NCBI GenBank assembly: GCA_002170915.1
Contig: NHHQ01000023.1
Coordinates: 1 to 8,909 of the forward strand
Direction: 5' to 3'
DNA: 8,909 nucleotides
From: Rhodospirillaceae bacterium TMED167
GTDB taxonomy: Bacteria; Pseudomonadota; Alphaproteobacteria; Rhodospirillales_A; UBA2165
Shown: positions 1-5,948 of the stretch, piece after piece
Numbering within the stretch: position 1 is the first letter of the stretch
How the letters are laid out: each line of letters opens with the position of its first letter
The notes under the pieces: generated by a model
The model's input: only the letters and a program-made list of their open reading frames with translations
Databases searched by the model: none
What the model was told of the DNA's origin: nothing
Made by a program: the position numbers and the translations under genes

Positions 1-977
1 AAGCCTTTTTCCTTGAGGAAAGCGACATTGAACAGCTTGCTCTGGTAGCGCGTGCCGGAGTCGCACAGGATGGTAACAATGGTGTGACCCGGTCCAAGCT
101 CCTTGGCCATGCGAATGGCGCCGGCCACATTGATGCCGCACGATGTGCCGAGGCAGAGGCCTTCATATTTGAGGAGATCAAAAACCGCGGGCAGCGCCTC
201 TTCATCCGATATTTGATAGGCACCGTCGATCGGGGCGTCGATCAGGTTTGCAGTCTCCCGCCCTTGTCCGATCCCCTCGGTGATGGAAGAGCCTTCTGCT
301 TTCAATTCGCCATGTTCGTAAAAGTTATAGAGGGCCGAGCCCATGGGATCCGACAGCTTGATCCTGACATCCGGATTACGTTCCTTGAGTGCCATGGCGA
401 CCCCTGCCAGGGTGCCACCGGTGCCAACGGCGCATGTAAAGCCGTCGACTTTGCCATCGAGTTGATGCCAGATTTCGGGCCCAGTGCCTTCTTCATGCGC
501 CCGGCGGTTCGCGACATTGTCAAATTGATTGGCCCAAATGGCCCCATGGGGATGGGTTTCTGCCATTTCCGTTGCAATGCGTTCGGACACGTGGACATAG
601 TTTCCGGGATTGGCATAAGGCACGGCCTCCACTTCCCGGAGGTCAGCGCCGGCGAGACGCAGCATGTCTTTCTTCTCTTCGGATTGAGTTTCAGGGATTA
701 CGATAATGGTTCGGTAACTGCTGGCGCATCCGACGAGGGCGAGGCCGATTCCCGTGTTTCCGGCAGTTCCCTCAACAATGATACCACCCGGCTTCAGCAG
801 TCCCCGTTCTTCGGCATCTTTGATGATGTATAGCGCTGCGCGGTCTTTGACCGATCCGCCAGGGTTCAGAAATTCGGCTTTTCCGTAGATATTACAGCCG
901 GTGTTTTCCGATGCTTCCCGTAACTTAATCAGAGGGGTGTTCCCGACGGCGTCTCTAAAGCCTTGGCGGACGGTCAT
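1..977 (-). CDS. cysK: Cysteine synthase A (PLP-dependent), 3' end cut by the window edge
   Basis: This enzyme makes cysteine from O-acetylserine and sulfide in the cytoplasm, as the last step of sulfur assimilation. The window holds 325 codons of it, read leftward and still open at base 1; relatives run to about 340-350 residues, so only the tail is missing. The fold-type II PLP signature NPGGSVKDR lies at residues 38-46 with the Schiff-base lysine at K44. EGTAGNTG (69-76) is the substrate loop, GTGGT (185-189) binds the PLP phosphate, and GTSCGIN (277-283) with CDSG (305-308) form the C-terminal PLP-ring region. The ATG at 977-975 is well constrained, because an in-frame TGA lies only three codons upstream. 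No strong Shine-Dalgarno sequence is visible. It follows the NUDIX gene by 100 bases on the same strand and may be cotranscribed. A cystathionine beta-synthase-like role is possible but less likely. Confidence 0.88.
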   Translation of the reverse strand, partial: MTVRQGFRDAVGNTPLIKLREASENTGCNIYGKAEFLNPGGSVKDRAALYIIKDAEERGLLKPGGIIVEGTAGNTGIGLALVGCASSYRTIIVIPETQSEEKKDMLRLAGADLREVEAVPYANPGNYVHVSERIATEMAETHPHGAIWANQFDNVANRRAHEEGTGPEIWHQLDGKVDGFTCAVGTGGTLAGVAMALKERNPDVRIKLSDPMGSALYNFYEHGELKAEGSSITEGIGQGRETANLIDAPIDGAYQISDEEALPAVFDLLKYEGLCLGTSCGINVAGAIRMAKELGPGHTIVTILCDSGTRYQSKLFNVAFLKEKG

Positions 978-1077
978 GATAGGTCACTTTCGATGTCCAT
1001 GGACAATGGAGTTCAGATTACCGAGGCAACGAACCGGGATCAAGCGTGGCCCTATCAGGCCCGCCCCATAACCATCG

Positions 1078-1689
1078 TCAGCCGTTGGCACGCCACTTTG
1101 TACGCATTTCAGCGTGGTGCAGTTGAAGCCATTGGAGCGCGATGATGGTCATGCCATTTTGGATGCGCCCAGCGTCAAGCCAGGAAAAGGCCTCTTCGAC
1201 CGGCGATGTGAAAACACGGATATATTCGCCTTCTTCGGCTATGCCGTGCAGCCCGCCTGCGTCACGGGCGTCCACATGCCCGCAATAAAGCTGGATGGTC
1301 TCCGATGTACAGCCAGGACTGGTAAGGTAGGTGTGGACGGGTGTCAGATCAAGAATGCGAAGCCCGGTTTCTTCCTGGGTTTCCCGATGAGCTGCGTCTT
1401 CCGGCAGTTGTTGGGCCTCGATCATGCCGGCAACGCATTCGATTTGCCAGGGTGAGGTTTCGGGCGAGGTGTAGCCACCGATCCGGAATTGTTCGATTAA
1501 CACCACCTCGTCGGCGATTGGGTCATAGGGGAGGACGGCGACGGCATGGCCCCTTTCCAAGACTTCCCGTGATAAATCAATGCTCCAACTGCCATCAAAT
1601 ACCGTGTGTTTGAGGTGATACTGATCCAGGCGCATGTACCCCTGATAATGGGTGCTGTGCTCGAGAACGACGACATCCCGGTTGGTCAT
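1078..1689 (-). CDS. NUDIX hydrolase, ADP-ribose pyrophosphatase (NudF) type
   Basis: This is a 203-residue protein of the NudF/ADP-ribose diphosphatase kind, which splits nucleotide-sugar diphosphates such as ADP-ribose into AMP and a sugar phosphate using Mg2+. The Nudix box spans residues 88-110 and keeps the catalytic core as RETQEETGL (102-110), with the metal-binding glutamates E103, E106 and E107. Upstream, RGHAVAVLPYD and VVLIEQFRIGGY (about 46-73) match the beta-strand core and the substrate/dimer region of this subfamily. One oddity is that box position 7, normally Glu, is Gln here (Q94), and position 6 is also Gln. The core is otherwise intact, so activity is likely but the substrate is uncertain. 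The start at 1689 has no well-spaced Shine-Dalgarno sequence of its own; a three-codon leader overlaps it and is described separately. The gene is divergent from the rhodanese gene and lies upstream of the cysteine synthase on the same strand. Confidence 0.85.
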   Translation of the reverse strand: MTNRDVVVLEHSTHYQGYMRLDQYHLKHTVFDGSWSIDLSREVLERGHAVAVLPYDPIADEVVLIEQFRIGGYTSPETSPWQIECVAGMIEAQQLPEDAAHRETQEETGLRILDLTPVHTYLTSPGCTSETIQLYCGHVDARDAGGLHGIAEEGEYIRVFTSPVEEAFSWLDAGRIQNGMTIIALQWLQLHHAEMRTKWRANG

Positions 1690-1697
1690 GATAGCAT
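1686..1697 (-). other. Three-codon leader ORF overlapping the NUDIX start (ATGA overlap)
   Basis: On the minus strand an ATG at 1697-1695 reads ATG CTA TCA TGA, and its stop overlaps the NUDIX ATG as ATGA. The only visible Shine-Dalgarno-like GGAG (minus strand, 1710-1707) is 9 bases from this leader ATG but 17 bases from the NUDIX ATG. Ribosomes may therefore load at the leader and re-initiate on the NUDIX gene. This is inferred from spacing alone and could be chance. Confidence 0.25.
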
Positions 1698-1720
1698 TCT
1701 ACTTGTCTCCAGTCCGCTGA

Positions 1721-1748
1721 GTTCTATAGAACGGCGCGATCCAGTCAA
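1721..1748 (-). promoter_or_regulatory. Candidate sigma70-type promoter for NUDIX, with a 12-bp palindrome
   Basis: On the minus strand TTGACT (1748-1743) lies 16 bases before TAGAAC (1726-1721), matching the -35 and -10 consensus at 5 and 4 of 6 positions. The -10 region lies inside a perfect 12-base palindrome, GTTCTATAGAAC (1721-1732), so a dimeric regulator bound there would block the promoter. The sequence shows the matches and the symmetry; promoter activity and regulation are inferred. Confidence 0.35.
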
Positions 1749-1789
1749 ATGCGGTTGAACAGGACGCATGGAGTGTTTAGCGTTTGACG

Positions 1790-1819
1790 ACCAGATCACC
1801 TGGTAATCGGCGATCAGGT
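1790..1819 (+). promoter_or_regulatory. Overlapping inverted repeats upstream of the rhodanese gene
   Basis: ACCAG-ATCAC-CTGGT (1790-1804) is a perfect 5-base inverted repeat. It overlaps ACCTGGT-N8-ATCAGGT (1798-1819), a 7-base pairing with one G-U. Both lie 29 to 58 bases before the rhodanese ATG, where an operator or a leader hairpin would be expected. The two stems share bases and cannot form together. I cannot tell whether either is functional. Confidence 0.25.
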
Positions 1820-1847
1820 CAGGCAGACAATTAAAGCAGGTGAGACC

Positions 1848-2162
1848 ATGAACATTACCGTACAGCAGTTAGATGACATGCGAAAGTCCGGCGAAACCCA
1901 TACGTTGCTCGATATCCGCGAGGCCGAGGAACTGGCGGCCGCGTCTATCAGCGACGCGCTTCATATTCCTATGAATGCGATTCCGGAGAATCTCGATAAA
2001 CTGCCGATAGATCAGCCTCTCGTGGTCATGTGCCATGTCGGCGGTCGTAGCGCTCAAGTCCAGATGTGGCTTCATGGAAACGGCTTTGAAAACGCCGTCA
2101 ATTTGGAAGGCGGCATTCATGCCTGGTCGCTGTCGATCGATCCCACTGTGCCGCAGTATTGA
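1848..2162 (+). CDS. Single-domain rhodanese-like sulfurtransferase
   Basis: This 104-residue cytoplasmic protein is one complete rhodanese domain of GlpE/PspE size, with no signal peptide or membrane segment. LLDIREAEELA (20-30) is the conserved entry motif, and the active-site loop CHVGGRS (62-68) carries the catalytic cysteine C62 that would hold a persulfide. The six-residue loop beginning at the cysteine fits a sulfurtransferase rather than the longer loop of Cdc25-type phosphatases. GGIHAW (88-93) is the usual C-terminal signature. An AGGTGAG Shine-Dalgarno (1838-1844) precedes the ATG. The gene lies 58 bases upstream of prpE on the same strand, and the two are probably cotranscribed. 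Proteins of this kind usually move sulfane sulfur to thiols or cyanide; the physiological partner here is unknown. The only other sulfur gene in view is the divergent cysteine synthase. Confidence 0.88.
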   Translation: MNITVQQLDDMRKSGETHTLLDIREAEELAAASISDALHIPMNAIPENLDKLPIDQPLVVMCHVGGRSAQVQMWLHGNGFENAVNLEGGIHAWSLSIDPTVPQY

Positions 2163-2209
2163 GGCACGCCTGCGTTGAGGCCCGTTTTTCGGCGTCAATT
2201 ATCGAACCT

Positions 2210-2215
2210 GGGAGG
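2210..2215 (+). promoter_or_regulatory. Ribosome binding site of prpE
   Basis: GGGAGG lies 5 bases before the ATG at 2221, a strong Shine-Dalgarno match that fixes this start. Confidence 0.7.
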
Positions 2216-2220
2216 CATAT

Positions 2221-4116
2221 ATGGGCGCGTATCAAGAACAATTTGATCACTCATTACGTGATCCGGAGGATTTCTGGGAGGAAGCTGCAGAACAGGTCGA
2301 TTGGATCAAAAAGTGGGATCGGGTTCTGGAGTCTCTAAGCCCCACCTCCCACCGGTGGTTTGTCGGTGGGATCATGAATACCTGTTACAATGCGGTGGAC
2401 CGGCATGTGGAAAACGGCCGTGGAAAACAAGCGGCGCTGATTTATGACAGTCCTGTTACAGGAACGATCAAGACCTACAGCTATTATGACTTGCAAGACG
2501 AAGTGGCTCGCTTTGCCGGGGTGCTAGCGGCTCAGGGGGTTACCAAGGGCGATCGTGTCATTATTTACATGTCCATGGTGCCAGAGGCGGCCATTGCCAT
2601 GCTCGCCTGCGCGCGCATCGGTGCTGTGCATTCCGTTGTATTTGGCGGTTTTGCCTCCAATGAACTTGCCGTCCGCATCGATGATGCGCGGCCTAAGGTA
2701 ATTGTGGCGACATCCTGCGGCATCGAGGCGGACCGGGTGATCGCTTACAAGCCCCTGCTAGATGTGGCGATTGAATTGGCCATGCATCGTCCAGACAGTT
2801 GTATCGTCCTGCAACGGTCTCAAGGAAAAGCCGACTTAATCGAGGGTCGGGATGTCAATTGGGCCACAGCCATGTCCCAGGCCAAGCCCCATGACTGTGT
2901 GCCTGTGGCATCAACGGATCCTCTTTATATCCTCTATACCTCAGGTACGACCGGTGAGCCCAAGGGAGTTGTCCGCGATAACGGCGGCCATGCCGTGGCA
3001 CTCGCTTGGTCCATGAAGAACATCTACAACATGGATCCAGGATCTGTATTCTGGGCAGCCTCCGACGTTGGGTGGGTCGTAGGTCATTCCTACATAGTCT
3101 ATGCCCCACTTTTAAATGGGAACACGACGCTGCTGTTTGAAGGAAAACCCGTCGGCACGCCGGATGCCGGGGTGTTTTGGCGGATCATTGCCGAGCACGG
3201 GGTGGAGGCCATGTTCACAGCCCCAACGGCGTTTCGCGCCATTAAAAGAGAGGATCCACTAGGAACGCTCGTAAAAGAATACGACCTTTCCGCTTTCAAA
3301 ACACTTTTTCTGGCCGGAGAGAGGTTGGATCCTGACACACTTGTCTGGGCCGAAAAAGTACTCGGCGTGCCCGTTATTGATCATTGGTGGCAGACCGAGA
3401 CAGGCTGGTCTATTTGTGCCAATTGCATGGGCATCGAGCCCTTAAAGGTGAAACAAGGGTCACCAACAAAACCAGCTCCAGGCATGGACGTCCGGGTGCT
3501 GGACGATAAAAGCCAGGAAGTGTCGCCGGGAGACATTGGAGATCTGGTGGTCAAATTGCCACTTCCGCCCGGAACATTTCCGACACTCTGGAACGCGGAG
3601 ACGCGCTATCAAAAAACCTATATGGCGGATCACCCTGGATACTATAAAACTGCTGATGCAGGCTTTATCGATGAAGAGGGTTATGTCTTCGTCATGGCGC
3701 GCACGGACGATATCATCAATGTCGCCGGGCACCGCCTGTCGACGGGGGCCATGGAAGAAGTCCTGGCAGCCCATCCGGATGTTGCTGAATGTGCCGTTTT
3801 TGGAGTAGCGGATCCGTTGAAAGGGCAGACCCCGGTCGGCTTTCTAGTGCTCAGTACTGGGGTGGCGCGTAACGATAGCGCGGTAGTGGCTGAAGCTGTT
3901 CAGTTGGTGCGCGATCAGATTGGCCCTGTGGCGGCATTTAAAACCGCGGCTGTGGTCACCCGTCTTCCAAAAACTCGCTCCGGTAAAATCCTGCGTGGAA
4001 CCATGCAAAAAATCGCTGATGGCGAGGATTATAAAGTGCCGGCCACCATCGATGATCCGGAGATCCTTAAAGAAATTACCGCGTCACTCAAAGGTATTGG
4101 TTACCCGCTGTCCTGA
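2221..4116 (+). CDS. prpE: Propionyl-CoA synthetase (propionate-CoA ligase)
   Basis: This enzyme activates propionate, and to some extent other short-chain acids, to the acyl-CoA through an acyl-AMP intermediate; it is cytoplasmic. At 631 residues it has the full length of PrpE/ACSS3-type members of the ANL adenylate-forming family. Motifs run in the expected order: an N-terminal DPEDFWEEAA segment (14-23), the nucleotide loop YTSGTTGEPKG (239-249), HWWQTETGW (388-396) for ATP and acyl recognition, YKTADAG (475-481) with the ribose-binding aspartate, ARTDDIINVAGHR (493-505) at the domain hinge, and PKTRSGK (583-589) with catalytic K589. The last motif fits PxxxxGK, a context in which acyl-CoA synthetases are often inactivated by lysine acylation. 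The gene follows the rhodanese closely. No methylcitrate or methylmalonyl genes are in the window, so the fate of the propionyl-CoA is not shown. Acetyl-CoA synthetase is the main alternative, but the N-terminus and overall pattern favour PrpE. Confidence 0.87.
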   Translation: MGAYQEQFDHSLRDPEDFWEEAAEQVDWIKKWDRVLESLSPTSHRWFVGGIMNTCYNAVDRHVENGRGKQAALIYDSPVTGTIKTYSYYDLQDEVARFAGVLAAQGVTKGDRVIIYMSMVPEAAIAMLACARIGAVHSVVFGGFASNELAVRIDDARPKVIVATSCGIEADRVIAYKPLLDVAIELAMHRPDSCIVLQRSQGKADLIEGRDVNWATAMSQAKPHDCVPVASTDPLYILYTSGTTGEPKGVVRDNGGHAVALAWSMKNIYNMDPGSVFWAASDVGWVVGHSYIVYAPLLNGNTTLLFEGKPVGTPDAGVFWRIIAEHGVEAMFTAPTAFRAIKREDPLGTLVKEYDLSAFKTLFLAGERLDPDTLVWAEKVLGVPVIDHWWQTETGWSICANCMGIEPLKVKQGSPTKPAPGMDVRVLDDKSQEVSPGDIGDLVVKLPLPPGTFPTLWNAETRYQKTYMADHPGYYKTADAGFIDEEGYVFVMARTDDIINVAGHRLSTGAMEEVLAAHPDVAECAVFGVADPLKGQTPVGFLVLSTGVARNDSAVVAEAVQLVRDQIGPVAAFKTAAVVTRLPKTRSGKILRGTMQKIADGEDYKVPATIDDPEILKEITASLKGIGYPLS

Positions 4117-4126
4117 GGGATGCGGA

Positions 4127-4150
4127 CGCGCCCGAGGGAGGACGGGCGCG
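4127..4150. terminator. GC-rich hairpin between convergent prpE and the selenoprotein gene
   Basis: CGCGCCCG (4127-4134) and CGGGCGCG (4143-4150) form a perfect 8-base stem with an 8-base loop. It lies 10 bases after the prpE stop and 15 bases beyond the end of the converging gene. Neither strand has a clear T-run after it, so it is a weak candidate for intrinsic termination in both directions. It could instead only protect 3' ends. Confidence 0.45.
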
Positions 4151-4165
4151 CCGTTCGTGCCTTGA

Positions 4166-4828
4166 TTAGGAGACCATCGCCGTCAGGGATTTCTCAAATT
4201 CCTCAACATCGAAATAGAGCGGCCCCATGCCGCCCTGGTAGCCAATTTTTCCCTCACGATCGATGATAAAAAGACGGTCAGGCCAGGATTGGTATTTGAC
4301 CTCTGCATCGTTGTCCATGGTATCTAGCAGCATGGGAAACGAAAAATTATAACGCAACATGCACGCAGCTGCGACATCTGCGCGCTCATCCGCTGTTTCT
4401 GGTTGTTCGAAGATAATCCCTTCTTTCAAATTCCGCGGCACCTGATCTTCGCCCTCCGCATGAGCTTCACGAATATAGACGCCAAAAAACTTAACTTTAT
4501 TGCCGAAAGATTTGGCAAGGTCGTCGAGGCGCACGGCCCCGTCCCTAAAGGGAGGTCACGTATACGAGCCGAAAATCAATCCAATAGGAGTGCCAAAATG
4601 ATCAGAAAGGCGTTCCATCTCGCCGGTGCGGTTACCGGCGTCATCCAGTCGTTCAATTTGGAAATCAGGGGCATCTTCGCCGACTTTCGGTGCGTGTTCC
4701 TGATCTCGGATAACCCGACCTTCAATAAATTTCCGAAGTTCGTCGCGGGTTGTTCCGCGAGTATCGAGCCACTCCTGCGTCGCATTTACGACAATTGCTT
4801 CAAACTTTTCTGGAAGTTCAACAGTCAT
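4166..4828 (-). CDS. Deiodinase-like selenoprotein (thioredoxin fold), UGA read as selenocysteine
   Basis: The gene appears as two halves in one frame, 4828-4559 and 4555-4166, separated only by a TGA at 4558-4556. Reading it as selenocysteine gives 220 residues that follow the iodothyronine deiodinase family: a VGEDAPDF thioredoxin-fold entry (49-56), LIFGSYT-U-PPFR with Sec91 (84-95), YIREAH (118-123), and WPDRLFIIDREGKIGYQGG near the end. Animal deiodinases carry FGS-x-T-U-PPF and YI-x-EAH at the same places. Unlike them it has no N-terminal membrane segment, so it should be cytosolic. Its only cysteine is C156. A GGAG Shine-Dalgarno lies 7 bases before the ATG at 4828. Bacterial homologues have no firmly known substrate; a selenol redox or dehalogenation role is inference. 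The gene is divergent from a LysR regulator. The alternatives are a nonsense-mutated pseudogene or two separate proteins, both less likely because both halves are well kept and meet exactly at the catalytic residue. Confidence 0.85.
4527..4546 (-). promoter_or_regulatory. Candidate bacterial SECIS hairpin downstream of the UGA
   Basis: In the mRNA, AGG (4546-4544) can pair with CCU (4529-4527) and ACG (4542-4540) with CGU (4535-4533), leaving a four-base apical loop GGGC (4539-4536) and a small internal loop. The apical loop opens with two guanosines and begins 16 bases after the UGA, which fits the published bacterial SECIS rules (small loop, a G in its first two positions, spacing of roughly 16-37 bases). 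The stem is short. A competing stem directly after the UGA, CCUCCC with GGGA(C)GG around UUUA, may be more stable, so the fold needs computing. Confidence 0.45.
4556..4558 (-). other. In-frame TGA decoded as selenocysteine (Sec91)
   Basis: The minus strand reads TCG TAT ACG TGA CCT CCC TTT AGG, that is S-Y-T-U-P-P-F-R. The TGA replaces the residue that is Sec in animal deiodinases and Cys in many bacterial homologues. The frame stays open for 129 further codons. Confidence 0.83.
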
Positions 4829-4961
4829 CCTATGTCTCCGAACTGATTTATGTCATCAAAACAAAGGCCATCTGAATATATACGATGATATGCCCAGTTT
4901 TAAGTTGTTAGAATAGCTTGTGTAATACGCATGGTCCAATTTGTATTTCTTATTTTTCCTG

Positions 4962-4974
4962 TTAGAATATCTAA
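4962..4974 (+). promoter_or_regulatory. Dyad just before the LysR start, with a repeated half-site upstream
   Basis: TTAGA-ATA-TCTAA (4962-4974) is a perfect inverted repeat ending 2 bases before the LysR ATG, where a Shine-Dalgarno would normally be. The ten-base word TGTTAGAATA that contains its left arm (4960-4969) also occurs at 4906-4915, 54 bases upstream and in the same orientation. Paired sites in the gap between a LysR gene and its divergent neighbour are typical of autoregulation, but binding here is only inferred. Confidence 0.3.
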
Positions 4975-4976
4975 AT

Positions 4977-5894
4977 ATGAGTCAAAATGCGCCGATTCCC
5001 CCTTTAAACGCTCTAAAGGCATTTAGGTCTGTCGGGCGGCACCTTGGTTTTAGCATTGCGGCAGAAGAATTGCATGTAACGCCTGCCGCCATTAGTCAGC
5101 AGATTAAAAACCTGGAGGCGATTCTTGGTGTGGTATTGTTTCATCGCAACGGTCGGGAGACACAACTGACCGAGGCGGGACAGATCCTTCTACCGGGGAT
5201 CGAAAAAGGATTCAATGAGCTAGAAAATGCCGTCCGCGTTTGCCGGGCTCATGGCGACTCGTCATATATCTCGTGTAACACCGTGGGGGCGTTTGCTGCC
5301 CGTTGGCTAGTGCCGCGCCTCCCTAACTGGACTGAAAGACACCCGAAGGTTGATGTAAGGATCTCTACAACGAGTGAATGGGTGACGTTTGATCGTCAGG
5401 ACATTGACCTCGCTGTTCGCTTAAGCACAGGGCAGGAAGACGGTCTCCAAACAGAACTCCTGCAAGTTGAGAAGATTGTGACCCTGTGCAGCCCATCAAT
5501 TCTGGGTCAGGACCCACCGCTTCGTAAACCAGAAGATTTGATCAATCACCAACTGATACATTTCGCGCCTACGAACGGGCGGATAAATACCCGCTGGGCA
5601 GACTGGCTGGAATTGACTGAGATCGATAGCGTGGACCCCAATCGGGGTATTTTCCTTAGTAATGGCATGGCGGCTCTCAACGCTGCAATCGCTGGGCAGG
5701 GCATCGTATTGGCGCCGAAAACGCTCGCAAGTGACGATCTGGAGCGGGGAACCCTCGTTGTCCCATTTGATATCGAATTGCCGACCGATTTCGCCTGGTA
5801 TGTCATTGCCCCATCAGAAAATATGGAACGGCCAGAAATCCGCGCGTTTAAGGAGTGGCTAATATCCGAGGCCAAGATGAATGATAAAGGGTAG
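4977..5894 (+). CDS. LysR-family transcriptional regulator, GcvA-like
   Basis: This is a 305-residue DNA-binding regulator. The N-terminal winged helix-turn-helix spans about residues 8-67, opening with PPLNALKAFRSVGRHLGFS and with the recognition segment TPAAISQQIKNLE (35-47), the pattern of the GcvA/AmpR branch of LysR proteins. The rest is the two-lobed periplasmic-binding-protein-like effector domain. I chose the ATG at 4977: a longer reading from a TTG at 4941 adds only a non-conserved hydrophobic stretch, whereas family members begin close to the PPLNALKAF motif. No good Shine-Dalgarno precedes either start. The gene is divergent from the selenoprotein gene across 148 bases, the usual arrangement of a LysR gene and its target, and is convergent with the monooxygenase gene. 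The target and effector are unknown. Confidence 0.88.
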   Translation: MSQNAPIPPLNALKAFRSVGRHLGFSIAAEELHVTPAAISQQIKNLEAILGVVLFHRNGRETQLTEAGQILLPGIEKGFNELENAVRVCRAHGDSSYISCNTVGAFAARWLVPRLPNWTERHPKVDVRISTTSEWVTFDRQDIDLAVRLSTGQEDGLQTELLQVEKIVTLCSPSILGQDPPLRKPEDLINHQLIHFAPTNGRINTRWADWLELTEIDSVDPNRGIFLSNGMAALNAAIAGQGIVLAPKTLASDDLERGTLVVPFDIELPTDFAWYVIAPSENMERPEIRAFKEWLISEAKMNDKG

Positions 5895-5906
5895 AGTAAA
5901 ACCGTA

Positions 5907-5921
5907 TTATTGTCTTAATAA
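5907..5921. terminator. Weak AT-rich hairpin between LysR and the monooxygenase
   Basis: TTATT-GTCTT-AATAA is a perfect 5-base inverted repeat in the 54-base gap between two convergent genes. The stem contains no G or C pairs and no T-run follows, so terminator function is a weak guess based mainly on position. Confidence 0.2.
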
Positions 5922-5948
5922 CGAGCATATTTGCTTAGCAACTCGGAG

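Noticed and set aside
84..833. Long plus-strand open frame (249 codons) opposite the cysteine synthase
   Set aside because: It is antisense to a clearly recognisable cysteine synthase with all PLP motifs, and its own translation shows no known domain.
1721..1732. Palindrome GTTCTATAGAAC as a LexA (SOS) box
   Set aside because: Alphaproteobacterial LexA sites are direct repeats GTTC-N7-GTTC, and the GAAC-N4-GTTC type has the opposite arm order, so the match is only superficial.
2162..2187. Possible terminator between rhodanese and prpE (GCCT-GCGTTG-AGGC followed by CCG and five Ts)
   Set aside because: The stem is only four base pairs, too short to support a terminator call; at most a partial attenuator.
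4166..4534. Separate short gene starting at a GTG (4534) for the C-terminal half of the deiodinase-like protein
   Set aside because: No Shine-Dalgarno precedes it, and it would lack the active site; the same frame continues upstream through the TGA into the matching N-terminal half.
4403..4846. 147-codon plus-strand frame over the selenoprotein gene
   Set aside because: It is antisense to the conserved deiodinase-like sequence and resembles nothing I recognise.
4941..4976. TTG start extending LysR by 12 residues
   Set aside because: The extra residues are a non-conserved hydrophobic run, and the ATG at 4977 fits the family N-terminus.
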